Below the pieces are notes generated by a model, which made no database searches, had not been told where the DNA came from, and saw only the letters and a program-made list of their open reading frames with translations. Shown in pieces: positions 1 through 10,021 of a stretch of 64,000 nt of DNA. Made by a program: the position numbers and the translations under genes. Every line of letters starts with the position of its first letter. The stretch's first letter is position 1. The DNA comes from Ecdyonurus torrentis (Eukaryota; Arthropoda; Insecta; Ephemeroptera; Heptageniidae): the NCBI GenBank assembly GCA_949318235.1, contig OX439136.1, forward strand, positions 5,558,009 to 5,622,008, given 5' to 3'.

Positions 1-405
1 TTGTAATTTGTGTACACTACATAAGGTATTAAAAATATATATATATATTTTTTACTATGCACATTTCATTAATATTATTATTAACATGTTATAGTATAGT
101 ATAAAGTAAAATTTTATTATTTTAATATATAAAATGAAATTATTATTTATAAAACTTTAATATTCATTAACATTATAAAGTTTATTAGGTAACTAAAACA
201 ATATAGAAATACAAATTACTATTTTATTTCATTTCAACACTAATTATAAAATGTTACTGATGTATGCAATTTTATAATAATTATATTTACCTTTAATGTA
301 TATTACAGTAATAACAAAATAATTACATCTGCATTATCATCACATATGGAAACAAGGAATTACGTAATTTATGTCATTATATAGCATAAATGTTGCTGAA
401 TAAAA
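1..405. other. A+T-rich intergenic DNA
   Basis: Low-complexity A+T-rich sequence without a convincing coding region. The last 50 bases contain the words TTACGTAATTTATG and AGCATAAAT, which recur next to CACGG-ended repeats elsewhere (near 1,260, 2,530, 6,010, 51,570 and 62,970). The segment may therefore be one half of such a repeat, split by the foldback that follows. Confidence 0.5.
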
Positions 406-1058
406 AACTTCAGATAATCAGAACATGGCACTGGCAAGGGTCATCATGAGTTTTTATGTTAATTTTGGCCTGGTATAGAGCTTACCATGTTAAATTGATG
501 GTTCTGAAATTTGAATTTCTCTCTTCAAAATTGTTAAAACACGTTAAATCACATATCATCATACAGTATAAAGCACAATTCACAAAGTATTTAGAACGGG
601 AAAGAGTCCCAGTAAAATGAACATGAAAAATATGAGCTAAATTGACTCCAAATGAGGGTCTGGGTTCCACCAGAAACTTCAGTTTCTCAAAAGCTGATTT
701 TTTCAAAATATGGATCAAAATGACATTTTATTAACTTATTAAAAATATCAACAATGAGAAACTAAAATTTCTGGTGGAACCCAGACCCTTATTTGGTGTT
801 GACTTTCAGCACATTTTTCACCCTGTTTCTTTCACTGGGTCTTGTTTACGTCCTAAATATATTTTGAGTTGTGCTTTTTACTTTTTGATGATGTGCAATT
901 GAATGTGTTTTTAATAATTCTGAAGTGAGAAATTCAAACCCTCAATTTAACATGGTAAGCTCTATACCAGGCCTAAACTAACATAAAACTAATGATGCCC
1001 CTTGCCAGTGATCGACCGGATGACCTTTGCCGGTGACAAGTGCTGATTATCTGAAGTT
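406..1058. mobile_element. Foldback element G (about 650 bp inverted repeat)
   Basis: Left end AACTTCAGATAATCA is matched by TGATTATCTGAAGTT at the right end. The arms are complementary over most of their length with moderate divergence: paired blocks include GGCCTGGTATAGAGCTTACC and its complement near 950-972, and the GGTCTGGGTTCCACCAG block near 657-674 with its complement near 770-787. A 78-residue minus-strand frame lies in the left arm, but the matching right arm carries stops in the same frame, so I treat it as non-coding. This is a non-autonomous foldback DNA transposon; the superfamily is unknown. Confidence 0.75.
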
Positions 1059-1500
1059 GCCTATTGGATCAGCATAATTATTTATTCAATATATTAGAGT
1101 ATAAATAATGTTGTTTAGCATAAATTATTATGTAATTGATAAATATTATATACTGAAAGTGAGCTATTATTACATATTTTTCTCCGTGTGCATATGGTTT
1201 ATTTATTATTATTATTATTTGTAGGGAATGGTAAAGTATGGACTTTTTTTTTGCCGTATCTGTATACATGGAAAAAAATAAATTACGTAATATATTATGC
1301 TGTATCGTATAATTATTATATTGTAGAGCACAAAAGTTGCTATTTTTTAATAATATTTTATGTAAATATACTGAAAATCTTTACCATTATCATAGTACAA
1401 TATATGAATCTATGCTATGCTATTATCCTATGGAGTTAAGTCACTATAAAATTAAACATAAATTATGTTGTTTCGCATAAATATTGCTGCATTGGCCTAT
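1059..1500. repeat. CACGG-associated A+T-rich repeat (family N)
   Basis: Contains a terminal-type sequence TTTTCTCCGTG (about 1,178-1,189) and a body with TTACGTAAT, ATTATGCTGTAT and TAGAGCACAAA words. These are shared with segments at 2,518-2,600, 6,000-6,062, 51,557-51,720 and 62,960-63,110. No coding capacity seen. The boundaries are approximate because the repeat is A+T-rich and diverged. Confidence 0.4.
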
Positions 1501-1667
1501 CATAGTTATGATACGTTTTTATTTGTGTTCAGTCGTTTTACTTAAAACTGAATTTCTATTGGCTTGTGGCCATTCAATGCAATCAGATGGAGATTTCAGT
1601 TGACACAAAACTATATGTAAAGAATAATAATCTTTATTGACCCAGGCAGTTCATAGTACTGAGTATT

Positions 1668-1760
1668 CTGGTAAAAATTGTCATGTAATTTGAAGATCCC
1701 ATTTTGTGTTTATTCATTAAAAAGCACATGTCATGTTGTTTTATGTGGTCTACGGCTTTA

Positions 1761-1762
<2 letters not shown>
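1668..1762 (+). mobile_element. Element D, 3' fragment (copy D1)
   Basis: Matches the distal third of family D (CTGGTAAAAATTGTCAT, then CCCATTTTGTGTTTATTCAT, then GGTCTACGGCTTTAA). It ends at TTAA like other copies. The proximal two thirds are missing. Confidence 0.7.

Positions 1763-1793
<31 letters not shown>
1761..1793. repeat. Poly-T tract
   Basis: About 33 consecutive T immediately after the end of D1. It is followed at 1,831 by an isolated consensus 5' splice site (GCAG|GTGAGTA) that I could not tie to an exon. Confidence 0.8.
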
Positions 1794-1798
<5 letters not shown>

Positions 1799-2334
1799 AA
1801 AAAATAATGTTACGGGCACAACTTATGCAGGTGAGTATAAGAAAAAGTTACTAACCATGACGTCATTTCTCTACATTCAAAAATTAATTAAAACACTTAA
1901 TAAACTCAATTTTGAAAATTTGCATATCTCTCGATTATATACAATGTCATTTTTTTACAATATGAAATAAATTTACCTATACTTGTTTATGTCTTATTAT
2001 CATTTGTATCCTTTATCTATTAGTATTTTAAAAAAGAGCTTTTTGTATCTTATAATTCAGTAGAAAAAAAAGTAGCAACAAATAAACAAACATTTATTAT
2101 AATGTTACATAAACAATGTTCTATATTTTATATTTTAAAACTAATTGATTTTTAGGTAAAAAAAAAAAAAAAATTGAAATGTTTACGTTATATGAAATAA
2201 AGTTGTATTGTTTTATTATAGGCAATAACAGTATAGACTTTTGTTTTCATAAACAATATGTGGAACAATATGAACTTAAATAAACTAACTATACAATGAT
2301 AGAGCTTGTTATTGAATATCATTGGAAAATTATT

Positions 2335-2600
<266 letters not shown>

Positions 2601-2700
2601 GCCTGATAATTATCAGATAATTAAATAAAAAAATCGGAAAAAAAATAGAACAAATTGAGATAAAAATACAAAAATTGGACCAGAAAGCCCTTGAATTTAA

Positions 2701-3092
2701 AGCCCTTATCAACTTACTTTTTTATCATTTAGAATACTAGATTGATAATTACCATTCCATATTATCCATGAATTAGACACCAACACGTTGATTTTGTATT
2801 TATTTTCAATTATTTTCTTTTTGACGGTTATTTCACGTATCTGACGTCACAATGTACCACCGCCAATCACAGTCACCGCTCTGGTCACGTGATAAATTTA
2901 AGCCGCTCCCTCAAGTTCTTTACCCCTATCACAACCCCATCGATACATTGTGACGTCAGATGCGTGAAATAACCACTAAAATGAAAATAAATACAAAATC
3001 AACGTGTTGGTGTCAAATTCATGGATAATAAGGTATGGTAATTATCAATCTAGTATTCTAAATGATAAAAAAATAATAAGTTGACAAGGGCT
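2701..3092. mobile_element. TTAA-flanked MITE, family F (copy F1)
   Basis: Flanked by TTAA at 2,697-2,700 and 3,093-3,096. The terminal inverted repeat starts AGCCCTTATCAACTTA, and the arms pair over more than 140 bases. The centre carries two TGACGTCA motifs (2,842 and 2,951) and a CCAATCACAG box. The copy at 6,890 shares ends and arms. No ORF. The TTAA duplication is the signature of piggyBac-type transposition, so I read it as a non-autonomous relative. Confidence 0.85.
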
Positions 3093-3307
3093 TTAAGTGC
3101 TTTTTAACGCATATTTGAGCATTATAGAGTGGGTAGGGGGTCCAAATGAGACATTTTTTTGTTATTCTGAGAGCCGCACAAAAACGTGGTTAAAATTTAC
3201 GATTCTGAAATGATTTTAAAAAAAGTCAGGGATTGAAGAGGATAGATGATATTTATGCTATTTGCTTGCCATATTGTGTTATTGTGCTATACACCAATCC
3301 CAGTCCC

Positions 3308-3637
3308 AGTCAAGACATTGTCTTATCGACAGGTAAGGACTTTCCAATTAATGGAAAAGCACACACGGGCCGGCCACGGCCTAAGTACACAGCCCGGCAT
3401 TCGCCATGACAGCCTAGAGAAACCGTGGAAATATCTATGCAGGCTGGTCAGTGCAATCACATCAATCAAGCACCTCCCGAATACTGTGCGTCGTCATATG
3501 GAATGCATGTAAACATGCATCGTGCAACGTGTTGTGCTCTCACACTTCACGTACGCACCCAGCAGTGGCTCGAACCTATACTCGGTGAGGAGTACAGAGT
3601 TGCGAGTCAGCTGCATTCACCACTCGGCCATACCAGT
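3308..3637 (-). mobile_element. tRNA-derived SINE (SINE-a)
   Basis: On the minus strand the element starts with a tRNA-like head. The A box TGGCCGAGTGG (plus 3,620-3,630) and B box GGTTCGAGCC (plus 3,567-3,576) are spaced as in a tRNA, and the head resembles a Leu/Ser-type tRNA. The body contains a domain (about 3,340-3,440) with CCACGGTTTC, GGCGAATGCCGG and GGCCGTGGCC, which recurs in the SINE at 25,020. The tail side contains TGTCTTATCGACA, also found near 37,650. Non-coding and pol III-type; short frames through it are incidental. Confidence 0.75.
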
Positions 3638-3877
3638 AGTAAGGCCAGTAGTTGTTATGCATTGTAGCATAAGTTATTTTTTAAGAGCTAGCTTATATTT
3701 TAAGGTTTTATGTTTTCTCCGTGTAGTAGTTTTCATTATAATGTTTACTATTTTTATTTATTTATTTTAATGAAATTTTTTTCTTTCTGAATTTTACTTG
3801 TTTACCTTATTCGTGTGTTTTAAATAAGTATTCAAAGAATAATAATTGTATAATATAGCTAGTTTGGAAAATAAACA

Positions 3878-3879
<2 letters not shown>

Positions 3880-3953
<74 letters not shown>
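3880..3953. repeat. (CT)n microsatellite
   Basis: About 74 bp CT array with one TTT interruption, followed by CGTTCGTTC. Confidence 0.97.
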
Positions 3954-4496
3954 GTTCGTTCATTATATTCTATTTTAACTGCCTTGTGATACTTGTGATT
4001 TTTTTTATATATATAACGATAAAAACGTTTTGTTTGTTATATAATTTCTGGATGCTGCTGCTGATTATAAAAAAAATCCTAAAATTATGAATGTGTGTGT
4101 GATTGGATACATATACATATCACTGAACTATATACATACATATACATACTGTATACTGTATAATAATATTACTGTATGTCTGTATATATGTAACAACACA
4201 AACTTGATATTATATATATTTATTTTATTTATACATAATCTTAAATAAGTTAGAATGCGTAACTAAAGTAATGCACCTTTTTTTAGAGTTTAGTTTATTT
4301 AGTTTATTTGTGTTTGAAAATATTGTACATAAGTTACATATATATCGAAGTGATATTATAATATGCTAAAGATTATTTTAATGAAAATTGGAAGATCAAC
4401 AACAAAAATGTATTAGAAATGATAAAGTATCAGGGTTTGGAAATATAAATAAAATTTTACATGGATTCAAAATGTTCAAATATATTTATTTTTACA
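3954..4496. other. A+T-rich intergenic DNA with an orphan end of element C
   Basis: No coding region. At about 4,228-4,275 there is a diverged right end of family C (CTTAAATAAGTTAG, then AACTAAAGTAATGCACC). It has no matching left end nearby, so it may be a solo relic. Confidence 0.5.
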
Positions 4497-4498
4497 CA

Positions 4499-4683
4499 TA
4501 TTTAATAGACCAGAGAAAAACATAAACATTTATATCACAAAACACTTGATGGGATTTACATATATAAATTTAGTTTGTCTCAAAACCCAACAGTAGCCCC
4601 GTAGCAGTGATTAAAAAATTTCGATTTATGCAACCCACACAACATTTTCATACTAATTTTTGCATGTTTCTGCATTAGTATAT
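4499..4683 (+). mobile_element. Element D, 5' part (copy D2)
   Basis: Starts AGACCAGAGAAAAACATAAA and runs through CAACCCACACAACATTTTC to TTTTTGCATGTTTCTG. It then breaks off before the TGACGTCA-containing centre and is replaced by an A-rich tract. Confidence 0.7.
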
Positions 4684-4764
4684 CTAAAAAAATAATAATA
4701 AAAAAAAAATAATAAAAAAAAAATAATAATAAATATAGAAAAAATCTAAATAAATATATTATAC

Positions 4765-5001
4765 ACTTTTAAGTTATTATGAGTAGCTAAAATAATGCAT
4801 TTTAGCAAATTATTAACAATAGCTATTTTAACTTAAAATAGCTTGACAAAACTTAAAACAACTCAAAGCACCTTAAATTAGCTATTTTTAATAACTTGCT
4901 AAAATGCATTATTTTAGCTACTCGTAAAAACTTAAAAGTGATTATCTTAAGTAAGTTAGGATTCGTAACTAAAGTAGTGCACCAATTTTTAGAGTGTACA
5001 C
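4765..5001. mobile_element. TA-type MITE, family C (copy C1, partial)
   Basis: Palindromic interior (GAGTAGCTAAAATAATGCAT paired with ATGCATTATTTTAGCTACTC) and right terminus GTGCACCAATTTTTAGAGTG followed by TA. The left terminus is missing. Other copies are at 8,193, 16,421, 20,628, 27,592 and 55,397. Confidence 0.75.
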
Positions 5002-5469
5002 ACAACTCTTGAGACAATCATTTTTAAAGATCTTCACTATACTTTGCAGAGCATTCTTGTTTTTTAACTCTTATAATGACAGATTAAAAAAAAAAAAGAT
5101 AAAATTTTATATCTGATATTATTGTAACTTTTCTTTACAGTTTTAGTGGTATGATTAGGCATTGAAACTTTATAATAATATATAATCATCTAATTAAAAG
5201 TTCAAATAATGCAGTGCTACATGTTATAAAAGACAAATAAAAATGTGTATACCCTATAACTACAAAATGATTATTATGGATATTTTTGTAAAATATAAAT
5301 AGGACAAACACAGGAGAATAAGAATGAATTAAAACAGTATTTTCATTCAAATTAATTATACATTTATTTTTAACCATTACTACAGTATAAAGCATGTAGA
5401 GTTAATAATAATAACAATAAAATAAAAGTTTAATACATTTTAATGAGAGAGTACATAACAATTTTGTTC
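5002..5469. other. A+T-rich intergenic DNA
   Basis: No gene or recognised repeat. The 69-residue minus-strand frame here has no motif and sits in sequence of the same composition as its surroundings. Confidence 0.5.
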
Positions 5470-5473
5470 TTAA

Positions 5474-5782
5474 AGGCGTAGAACACCTTGAACAAAAAAC
5501 TTGCCTAATATCCTAACATACCCAAATATCAACATTATTTTGGCCGAAGTCATTGATTTCTAATTTATTTTCCATTTACAAAATGTCAGTTGCGGGTTTA
5601 CTACGTCACAGCTCGCCTGGTCCACGCGCGCGGAAACAGGCGAGCTGTGACGTAGTAAACCCGCAACTGACATTTTGTAAATGGAAAATAAATTAGAAAT
5701 CAATGACTTCGGCCAAAATAATGTTGATATTTGGGTATTTTAGGATCTTAGGCAAGTTTTTTTTTCAAGGTGTTCTACGTCT
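5474..5782. mobile_element. TTAA-flanked hairpin MITE, family A (copy A1)
   Basis: TTAA at 5,470-5,473 and 5,783-5,786. Terminal inverted repeat AGGCGTAGAACACCTTGAAC. The two arms of about 150 bp are nearly perfect complements around a short G+C-rich centre (CCACGCGCGCGG), with ACGTCACAGCTCGCCTG on one side and its complement on the other. The high arm identity suggests a fairly recent copy or arm homogenisation. Relatives are at 31,821, 32,130, 36,910, 42,585, 43,063 and 44,262. Confidence 0.9.
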
Positions 5783-5937
5783 TTAAGTTCAAAATTTGTA
5801 CTAAAAATACAAAATAATTCACGAAAGGAAATTTAAAGTGTCCAAAAAAGTTCAAAATATGTTTAAAATAATACAAATTATATTTAAATCCGAACACTTT
5901 GAAAATTTAGGTCCCTTTAGTTGGTGACCTAGAGCAC

Positions 5938-5997
5938 GACCCTATACTCGGTTAGGAGTACAGAGTTACGAGTCAGCTGCCTTCACCACTCGGCATC
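5938..5997 (-). mobile_element. SINE tRNA-like head fragment
   Basis: The minus strand carries GCCGAGTGGTGAAGGCAGCT and CTCCTAACCGAGTATAGG, close to the head of SINE-a (GAGTACAGAGTT... on plus). Only the head half is present; there is no body or tail. Confidence 0.55.
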
Positions 5998-5999
5998 AT

Positions 6000-6062
6000 T
6001 TATGCTATAATGACATAAATGGAGCATAAATTACGTATTTTATTCTTTCCATGATATAGGTG
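6000..6062 (-). repeat. Family N fragment
   Basis: GGAGCATAAATTACGTATTTTATTCTTTCC is, read on the minus strand, the GGAAAGAATAAAATACGTAA core of family N, abutting the SINE head fragment. Confidence 0.4.
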
Positions 6063-6714
6063 TATAAATACTGTACATTATGATAAGTAAAAAATGTTAA
6101 AGATTTTGAAATTATTCATTCAACGATATATTTGTCACTTTTAAAGAAACAGATGTTATAGAGAAAAATACTTATTTTTAAAAACATATTAATGTTTTAT
6201 CTTTGAGCTGTTATGATGACTTTTAATTCAAAAATATCAAAAGAATCTCTGATCCAAACTCGTCGTTCAACTGTGACAATAAATACTGTACTGTAAGAAT
6301 TATAAGCATGCATCGCATCATAGTAGCATACTATTAAAATATATGGAAAATAATATATAAAACAATGATGACATAAAATTTAATATCATAGAGTGGATCT
6401 GTTTGTAGAAGTAAAATTATTAGAGCATAATATATGATGATGTTGCATTAAAATAATACGAACATGTAGTTTACTTATATAGTAAAAGCAATATTATGTT
6501 TTAAAGTTATTTATTGTTGTATAAGAAATGAACGACTTAAAAACAATGTAAAGAAATTGGTCTCGTTACATGTATTGCAAAGTGTTTGTTGTAAATTGAA
6601 AGAGATACTTGCTTCAAAAATAATAATAATAATCAATAATAAATCATGAGATATTGGACTATTTTTTTTATATTATATTGTCACGTACGAAGAGCGTTGG
6701 GTCATGTTGTTTAA

Positions 6715-7533
6715 GGGTTGTATTCAGATGGCTTGTATCTCAAAATGTAAAAATAAAGCTTGCAAACTTTATGATGACATTTAAACAGTTACAGTTACAT
6801 AGTAACAGTTACTATAGAACATGGTAACAGTTACCTATGATAAACAAATTTAGAGCTCATAACCACCAGATAAGAGAGAAAATAATTAAAGTCCTTATGC
6901 ACTTATTTTTTTTATCATTTAATATACTAGATTGATAATTATCATACCTTATTATCCATGAATTAGACACCAACATGTTGATTTTGTATTTATTTTTTTA
7001 TTTATTTTCATTTTGACAGTTGAAATAAAACTTATCTGACGTCACAATGTAACGGTGACTGTGATTGGCTGACTTTATCACGTTACTTGACGGGTGACTG
7101 TGATTGGCTGACTCATCAGCGAATCACAGCCACTGGATCTGGTCAGCCAATCACAGTCACCGGTACAATGTGACGTCAGATAAGTTTTATTTCAACTGTC
7201 AAAATGAAAATAAATAAAAAATAATTACAAAATCAACATGTTGGTGTCTAATTCATGGATAATAAGATTAATAAGGTATGGTAATTAAATTATCAATCTA
7301 GTATTTTAAATGATAAAAAAATAAGTGCATAAGGGCTTTAATTAAAATAACATGGGCTCTTATGGGACTAAAATTTTAAAAAATCATAATTTAAAATCTA
7401 GCATGGTAACCCCACAATATTTTTTTTTTTACATTTTTGAAGATACCTTATCCTAATGTATACTGGGTGAAATTTCAGATTCTTCTTGCATTACAACTTT
7501 TTAGTCAAATCCCGTAGTACCTGATTTTCCACC
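6715..7533 (+). mobile_element. TTAA-flanked element Q (copy Q1) interrupted by F2
   Basis: TTAA at 6,711-6,714, then GGGTTGTATTCAGATGG. The right end is TACCTGATTTTCCACC, followed by TTAA at 7,534-7,537. Without its insert it is about 370 bp and aligns with copies at 41,417, 48,105 and 53,680 (shared blocks TCTAGCATGGTAACCCC, TTTTGAAGATACCTTATCC and TTTTTAGTCAAATCCCG). Family F is inserted inside it at a TTAA. Confidence 0.8.
6890..7337. mobile_element. TTAA-flanked MITE, family F (copy F2) nested in Q1
   Basis: TTAA at 6,886-6,889 and 7,338-7,341. The ends match F1. TGACGTCA occurs at 7,037 and 7,171. The centre differs from F1 in carrying GTGACTGTGATTGGCTGA twice in direct orientation and again inverted (TCAGCCAATCACAGTCACC), giving several CCAAT-type boxes. 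No ORF. Confidence 0.85.
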
Positions 7534-7617
7534 TTAATTATAAATATAGATATAGTTTATTAATGAGTGGTGAATAACAATAATTATGTTATATCTGTTA
7601 TGCGTGTCTTAAAGAAA

Positions 7618-7941
7618 TAGACCAGAGAAAAACATAAGCATTTATATTACAAAACATATGATGGGACTTACATAAATAACAACAAAAACCCAACTGTAGC
7701 ACCATAGTAGTGATCAGAAAATTTCAATTTATGCAACCCACACATTTTCATGCTAATTTTTGCCTGTTTCTGACGTCATAAACAAAAATATTTACGCAAA
7801 TTGCATACTTAACAGTTTTTTAACGCTCTCTTGTGGGACCAAATTTACATTCTTGTAAAAATTATCAACAGTTTTGTAAATCCCATTTTGTGTTTAATGA
7901 TTAAAAAGAACATGTTGTTTCATGTTTTCTATGCCTTTAAT
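7618..7941 (+). mobile_element. TTAA-flanked element D (copy D3)
   Basis: Preceded by TTAA (GTCTTAAAGAAATAGACC) and ended by GCCTTTAATG. TGACGTCA at 7,771. Full-length member of the family of about 325 bp, whose inverted ends read AGGMATAGACCA. Non-coding. Confidence 0.8.
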
Positions 7942-8192
7942 GTCTTTTTTTTATGTTTAATTTATTAAATGTTTATTTATCTATTTATCTTCTTGCTCGT
8001 TACGTTAATTATAAAATTATTTTGATATTTTATTTATACGTATTTGAATAGTATCATTAACAAATTAATTATAATTTATATTAATGAATATATCACTTAT
8101 TCTAAGTAAAGTAATATAATCAAATAGACTAAGATAATAATTTAACATAATTATTTATATTAAATCAATTATATATTATTGACTCATTCACT

Positions 8193-8297
8193 CTAAAAAA
8201 TGGTGCATTACTTTAGTTACGAATAATAACTTAAAAGTGATTATCTTAAATAAGTTAAGATTCGTAACTAAAATAATGCACCATTTTTATAGAGGGC
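8193..8297. mobile_element. TA-type MITE, family C, short form (copy C2)
   Basis: CACTCTAAAAAATGGTGCAT at the left and ATGCACCATTTTTATAGAGGG at the right. It is only about 105 bp, so the palindromic interior seen in C1 and C5 is deleted. Confidence 0.75.
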
Positions 8298-8527
8298 TTA
8301 CGTATAAAAACGCATTACTTTGAAAAAAAAAATAGTAATAGTTAAAGAAAAAAAATTTTGAACTTGAATGTTAAAAAGTAATAAATTAAAAAGCCACACG
8401 CTTATTTGACCCAAAGTATACCTTACCATATCAAAATAATATTTTGAAATTTGTTAAGAGGGCATATTTAACATTTATAAATATAAATTTCAATGAAGTA
8501 ATGAAATTTCTTCTTCTTCTTCTTCTT

Positions 8528-8547
8528 TTTTTTTTTTTTTTTTTTTT
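8528..8547. repeat. Poly-T after (CTT)n
   Basis: TTCTTCTTCTTCTTC followed by about 20 T. Low complexity only. Confidence 0.8.
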
Positions 8548-8601
8548 GACGTAAACAACCCCTTATACACATTCACAATTAGCATAATAAGTAAATAAGT
8601 A

Positions 8602-8663
<62 letters not shown>
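8602..8663. repeat. (AT)n microsatellite
   Basis: About 62 bp AT array. Confidence 0.97.
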
Positions 8664-8666
<3 letters not shown>

Positions 8667-8987
8667 GAAAATGTGATATTCTTCGTCAAATAATATTTGT
8701 ATAAATAACATACCTAATATGAAAATTTTGTCAAAGAGAAATTTTAAACAAATTTTATTACTTACTACCTTACCTTATATACATGTGTATACGTTATATA
8801 TATATTTCATTTATAATTCATATAGTTCATTTATTATGTAAAATATTATTTTACTTTAATATTTGTAAGAGAAAAATATTTATTTGATATATGTATACTG
8901 TATAAGTAAAGTAAAGGTAAAATATTTGTCTTTTATAAAAAACAACATTATTTTTACTAAGAAATGAAACTTTTTAATACTACCTTA

Positions 8988-8996
<9 letters not shown>
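8664..8996. other. A+T-rich intergenic DNA between two (AT)n arrays
   Basis: No coding region, repeat end or structural signal recognised. Confidence 0.5.

Positions 8997-9071
<75 letters not shown>
8997..9071. repeat. (AT)n microsatellite
   Basis: About 75 bp AT array, ending in ACACAAAGGGG. Confidence 0.97.
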
Positions 9072-9075
<4 letters not shown>

Positions 9076-9447
9076 AAGGGGAATGTTATATGTGCCTTTC
9101 TATTTGTGCTAACTGGTACTGAATACACACTGTACTATAAATTTTATGTTTTACTTTAATTAGTTAAGTTATATTTATTAGGTTGTTGAATTAATAATAT
9201 TTATTTTTTGTCATTCCCACCGGAAACAACTCAATTTTTGTTTTTTTACTTCATTTTTTTTAAGTATAAAACTTGAACTCATACAGTATAATAGTGTATA
9301 GGCATATAGTTTTATGTCAAAAAATTAAAACCAAAGCTATTTTTGTTTTATTTTGTGCCCACTAATATAAATAATAAAATATCAAAATACCTCTTATTGA
9401 AAACGCTTTTGTAATCACGAAAAATTCAAAAACTCGCGCGCTCATAT

Positions 9448-9714
9448 ATGCAAGCAAGCAAGCCAAGGTCCATATTATATAAGAGGTTAGTTGCTCTGGG
9501 AAAAGTTTTGGCCAAGGTCGTGCAGCTTAAAGGAATTCACCAAAGACGTCATATCACCGGGTGTATTTTTATTCACCTTATCAGTGACGTAACTGGTGAA
9601 CGGCATCGTATTGGCTTAGAATCAAGTACATCCATCACAAAATAAAATCAACTGCGCGAGTTTTGTGCTGCACTCAACCTCTTTATTATATGGACCTTGC
9701 AAGCAAGCAAGCAA
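9448..9714. mobile_element. Foldback with GCAA-repeat ends
   Basis: The left arm starts at a (GCAA)n run and contains AAGGTCCATATTATATAAGA. The right arm contains TTATATGGACCTTGCAAGCA and ends in the same (GCAA)n. An inner pair, GACGTCATATCACCGG against GTGACGTAACTGGTGA, extends the hairpin. The 65-residue plus frame inside it is not supported by any motif. Confidence 0.6.
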
Positions 9715-9810
9715 AAAAATAAATAATAATAATAATAATAAAGTTAAAAAAAAAGGTATTTCTGACATTGGTCAATAATAATAAATACGAGATAGACTCA
9801 ATAGACTTGC

Positions 9811-10007
9811 TCACAGTAGATGATACAGTAGTCCATCTCCTATATCGGGAATGTCAGATCGGTTCCGCGCGCCAATTGCGACTGTGCAAGTCGCAGGTAC
9901 TAGACGTTTAACGTTACTTCAAATGATGGTCGTCTAGTACCTGCGACTTGCACAATCGCAATTGGCGCGCGGAACCGATCTGACATTCCCACTATCATCT
10001 ACTGTGA
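9811..10007. mobile_element. High-identity hairpin MITE H
   Basis: Inverted repeat with outer ends TCACAGTAGATGAT and ATCATCTACTGTGA. The inner 60-bp arms (about 9,849-9,908 and 9,931-9,990) contain GGTTCCGCGCGCCAATTG and differ at one position by my reading. The loop is about 22 bp. Its G+C-rich arms contrast with the flanks. Confidence 0.75.
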
Positions 10008-10021
10008 GACGTGCTCTGTTG

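Noticed and set aside
482..718. 78-codon minus-strand frame ending at a donor-like site in foldback G
   Set aside because: The complementary arm has stops in the same frame, so there is no sign of coding constraint; it is transposon arm sequence.
1800..1840. ATG ... CAG|GTGAGTA, a possible tiny first exon
   Set aside because: Strong donor but no promoter, acceptor or partner; one isolated splice site is expected by chance in 64 kb.
3246..3770. Several overlapping plus-strand frames of 80-90 codons
   Set aside because: They run antisense through SINE-a; frames change between them and show no domains.
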